Positions 61,041-64,000 of a DNA stretch of 64,000 bases are shown here, piece after piece. This DNA is from Aristolochia californica (lineage: Eukaryota > Streptophyta > Magnoliopsida > Piperales > Aristolochiaceae). Made by a program: the position numbers and the translations under genes. Numbering within the stretch: position 1 is the stretch's first letter; each line of letters starts with the position of its first letter. Below the pieces are notes generated by a model, which worked only from the letters and a program-made list of their open reading frames with translations, searched no databases and was not told the DNA's origin. The stretch spans positions 32,022,908 to 32,086,907 of the forward strand of contig JARWKL010000002.1 in assembly GCA_029961685.1 (NCBI GenBank), read 5' to 3'.

Positions 61041-64000
61041 GTCAGCTTTTTGTAAATTGGCAACATAATGGCTTGTTTGACTCAGGTAAATATCCCATCG
61101 CACGTTCACTTGAGAATTTAATGAGCATTTGTTATTCTCTTTAAAAGGTTTGGATCCATAGGTCATTTGCATCTTTAACATGTTTCAAGCATGCATATCC
61201 ATTTTTAAAACATGTGTGGAAATCTCTTTCTTATAAAATTCCAAGCAATTAGTGTTGAACTAGTGGAATTTCCCAAACTTGGATAACAAAACTTTTGTAA
61301 TCATTTGTGGAGTGCCAATAAATTTTCCTTAATTACATTTGTTATTCTTTTAAATTTTTTCCATACATAAACTCTAATATTTTCATTTTTTTGTGATCTA
61401 TTTGCAATCTTGTCAAAATTGTTTACGAGATGAAGGGAAAGTGAAAACTCTAGTTTTGATTTAAGAAAAAACAATCCATCTAAAATGGAAATGCAAAAAT
61501 GTAGAGAAAGATAATTTCAAAAAGTGTATGTACCTTTTAGGGGTTGTAAATTCTTCTTAGTTTTTATTATACTTTATTTTGCAATCGTCGGGTAAAGGAG
61601 GAGGCAGGGAATTTTTAATTGAGTGTTGACTCCCAATCCATAAGTCATTTCTTACAAAAATATAGCCAATTAAGCGTGATTCACACATAAATCACTGTAA
61701 AATCATCTAGGATTGTTAGCTAAGCTTTTTGTAAATGGGCAAAATAATGGCTTGTAAGACTCGGGTAAATATCCCACCACAAGTTCAATTGAGAATTTAA
61801 TGAACATTTGTTATTCTCTTTAAAAGGTTTGGATCCATAGGCATATCCATATTTAAAACATGTGTAGAAATCTCTTTCTTATAAAATTCCAAGTTATTAG
61901 GGTTGAACTAGTGGAATTTCCAAAATTTGGAAAAAAAATTTGTGTTCATTTGAGGAGTGTGAATAAATTTTCTTTACTTACATTTGGTATTCTTCTAAAT
62001 TTTTTCCCTACGTATACTCTAAAATTTTCATTTTGTTGTGATCTATTTGCCATCTTGTCAAAAATGTTTACGAGATCAGGGGAAAGTGAAAACTCAAGTT
62101 TTGATTTAAGAAAAAACATACATCTAAAATGGAAATGCTCAAATGTAGGGTGAGATAATTCCAAAAAGTGACTGTAATTTTTAGGGATTGTAAACTCCTT
62201 TTAGTTTTTATATATTTTATTTTGCAATCGTCGGCAAAAGGGAGAGGCGGGGGATTTTTAACTGAGTGTTGACACCCAATCCATAAGTCGTTTCTTAGAA
62301 AAATATAGTCCATTACGCATGATTGACCGATAAATCACTTTACAATCATCTATGATTGTTAGGTCATCTTTTTGTACATGGGCCAAATAATGGCTTGTTT
62401 GAATCGGGTAAATATCCCACCGCACGTTCACTTGAGAATTTAATGAGCATTTGTTATTCTCTTTAAAAGGTTTGGGTTGATAAGTCATTTGTATCTTTAA
62501 TATGTTTCAAGCATGCTATCCATTTTTAAAACATGTGTAGAAATTTCTTTCATATAAAATTCCAAGCTATTAGGGTTGAACTAGTGGAATTTCCCAAAGT
62601 TGGATAACAAAACTTTTGTGATCATTTTTGGTGTGTGAAAAATTTTTCCTTAATTATATTAGTTTTTCTTTTAAATTTCTTCCATACATAAACTCTAAAA
62701 TTTTCATTTTGTTGTGATCTATTTGCCATCTTATCAAAATTGTTTACGAGATGAAGGGGAAGTCAAAACTCTAGTTTTGCTTTCAGAAAAAAATTTACAT
62801 TTAAAAAGGAAATGCACAAATATAGAAAGCGATAATTCAAAAAGTGTTTGTACCTTTTAGGGATTGTGAACTCTTTTTAGTTTTTATATATCTGGTTTCA
62901 CAATTTTCGGATAGAGGGGATAGCGAGGGATTTTTAACTGAGTGTTTACTCCCAATCCACAAGACATTTCTTACAAAAATATAGCCCATTACGCATGATT
63001 GACCGATAAATCACCTTAAAATCATCTATGATTGTTAGGTCAGCTTTTTGTAATAGGGCAAAATAATGGCTTGTTTGACTCGGGTAAATATCCCACCACA
63101 CGTTCACTTGAGAATTTAAGGAGCATTTGTTATTCCCTGTAAAAGGTTTGGATCCATAGGTCATTTGCATCTTTAACCTGTTTCAAGCATGCATATCCAT
63201 ATTTAAAACATGTGTAGAAATATCTTTATTATAAAATTCCAAGCAATTAGGGTTGAACTAGTGGAATTTCCCAAACTTTGATAAATAAATCTTTTGTGTT
63301 CATTTGAGATTTGTGAATAAATTTTCTTTACTTACATTTGTTATTCTTTTAAATTTTTTCCATACATAAACTCTCAAATTTTCATTTTGTTGTGATCTAT
63401 TTGTCATCATGTAAAAAATGTTTACTAGATCAGGGGAAAGTGAAAACTGATGTTTTGATTTAAGAAAAAAATATACAGCTAAAATGGAAATGCACAAATA
63501 TGGAGAGAGATAATTCCAAAAAGTGTCTGTAATTTTAAGGGATTGTAAACTCTTTTTAGTTTTTATATATTTTCTTATGCAATCGTCGGGAAAAGGGGGA
63601 GGTGGGGGATTTTTAACTGAGTGTTGACTCCCAATCCATAAGTCATTTTTTACAAAAATATAACCCGTTACGCATGACTGACCGATAAATCACTTTAATA
63701 TCATCTTTGATTGTTAGGTCAGCTTTTTGTAAATGGGCAAAATAATGGTTTGTTTGACTCAGGTAAATATCCCACAGCACGTTCACTTGAGAATTTAATG
63801 AGCATTTGTTACTCTCTTTAAAAGGTTTGGATCCATAGGTCATTTGCATCTTTAACATGTTTCAAGCATGCATATCCTTTTTAAAAACTTGTGTTGAAAT
63901 CTCTTTCTTATAAAATTCCAAGCTATTAGGGTTGAACTAGTGGAATTTTCCAAACTTGGATAACAAAACTTTTGTGATCCTTTGTAGTGCGTGAATAACA
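61036..64000. repeat. Satellite array block 5
   Basis: Landmarks at 61152 (B), 61831 (A), 62474 (B), 63150 (A) and 63829 (B): a regular dimeric order. At 61840 about 30 bp (tcatttgcatc to tttcaag) are missing. The window ends within a unit, so the array continues. Confidence 0.96.

Overview
The window is nuclear plant DNA from inside a large, AT-rich tandem satellite array, almost certainly constitutive heterochromatin of an angiosperm (pericentromeric, subtelomeric or knob position cannot be told). The evidence is a roughly 677-bp unit repeated from the first base to the last, about 84 times, plus plant-type LTR retrotransposons primed by initiator tRNA-Met. I see no host protein-coding gene, tRNA, rRNA or CRISPR array. 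I cannot name the species.

Layout: satellite 1-22001; LTR element 1 (internally deleted) 22002-23532; satellite 23533-30104; LTR stub (element 4) 30105-30183; satellite 30184-39362, of which 30184 to about 37890 is a 2.03-kb trimeric higher-order repeat; LTR element 2 (most complete) 39363-43348; satellite 43349-57619, mostly an A-B dimer of about 1.35 kb; LTR element 3 57620-61035; satellite 61036-64000. The array runs off both ends.

Satellite: a conserved BamHI site (GGATCC) or its mutated equivalent marks each unit. Two main monomer types exist. Type A carries tgtgttcatttgag, agatcagggg and tatattttattttgc. Type B carries tgatcatttgtgg, agatgaaggg and tatatcaggttttgc. They alternate over long stretches. 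Irregular units carry deletions that look like products of unequal exchange or slippage.

Retroelement: TG...CA LTRs of about 640-740 bp, a TGGTATCAGAGC primer-binding site, a purine-rich leader, one gag-protease frame (Ty3/gypsy type: Gag domain, CCHC knuckle, retropepsin), then a polypurine tract and the 3' LTR. There is no reverse transcriptase, RNase H or integrase, so it is a non-autonomous Gag-Pro element. Both gag-pro copies are broken by stop codons.

Main conclusion: the copies are probably not independent insertions. They sit at the same position of the satellite unit with the same GTTAG target-site duplication, and the 5' LTRs share variants with each other that the 3' LTRs lack, and the reverse. 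The simplest reading is one old insertion that was then copied by satellite-array amplification. A landmark monomer lies 3, 2 and 1 units upstream of elements 1, 2 and 3, which shows whole-unit gain and loss beside the element. The LTR U3 also carries a dense cluster of GTGGGNCCCAC palindromes, which match the binding consensus of plant TCP transcription factors.
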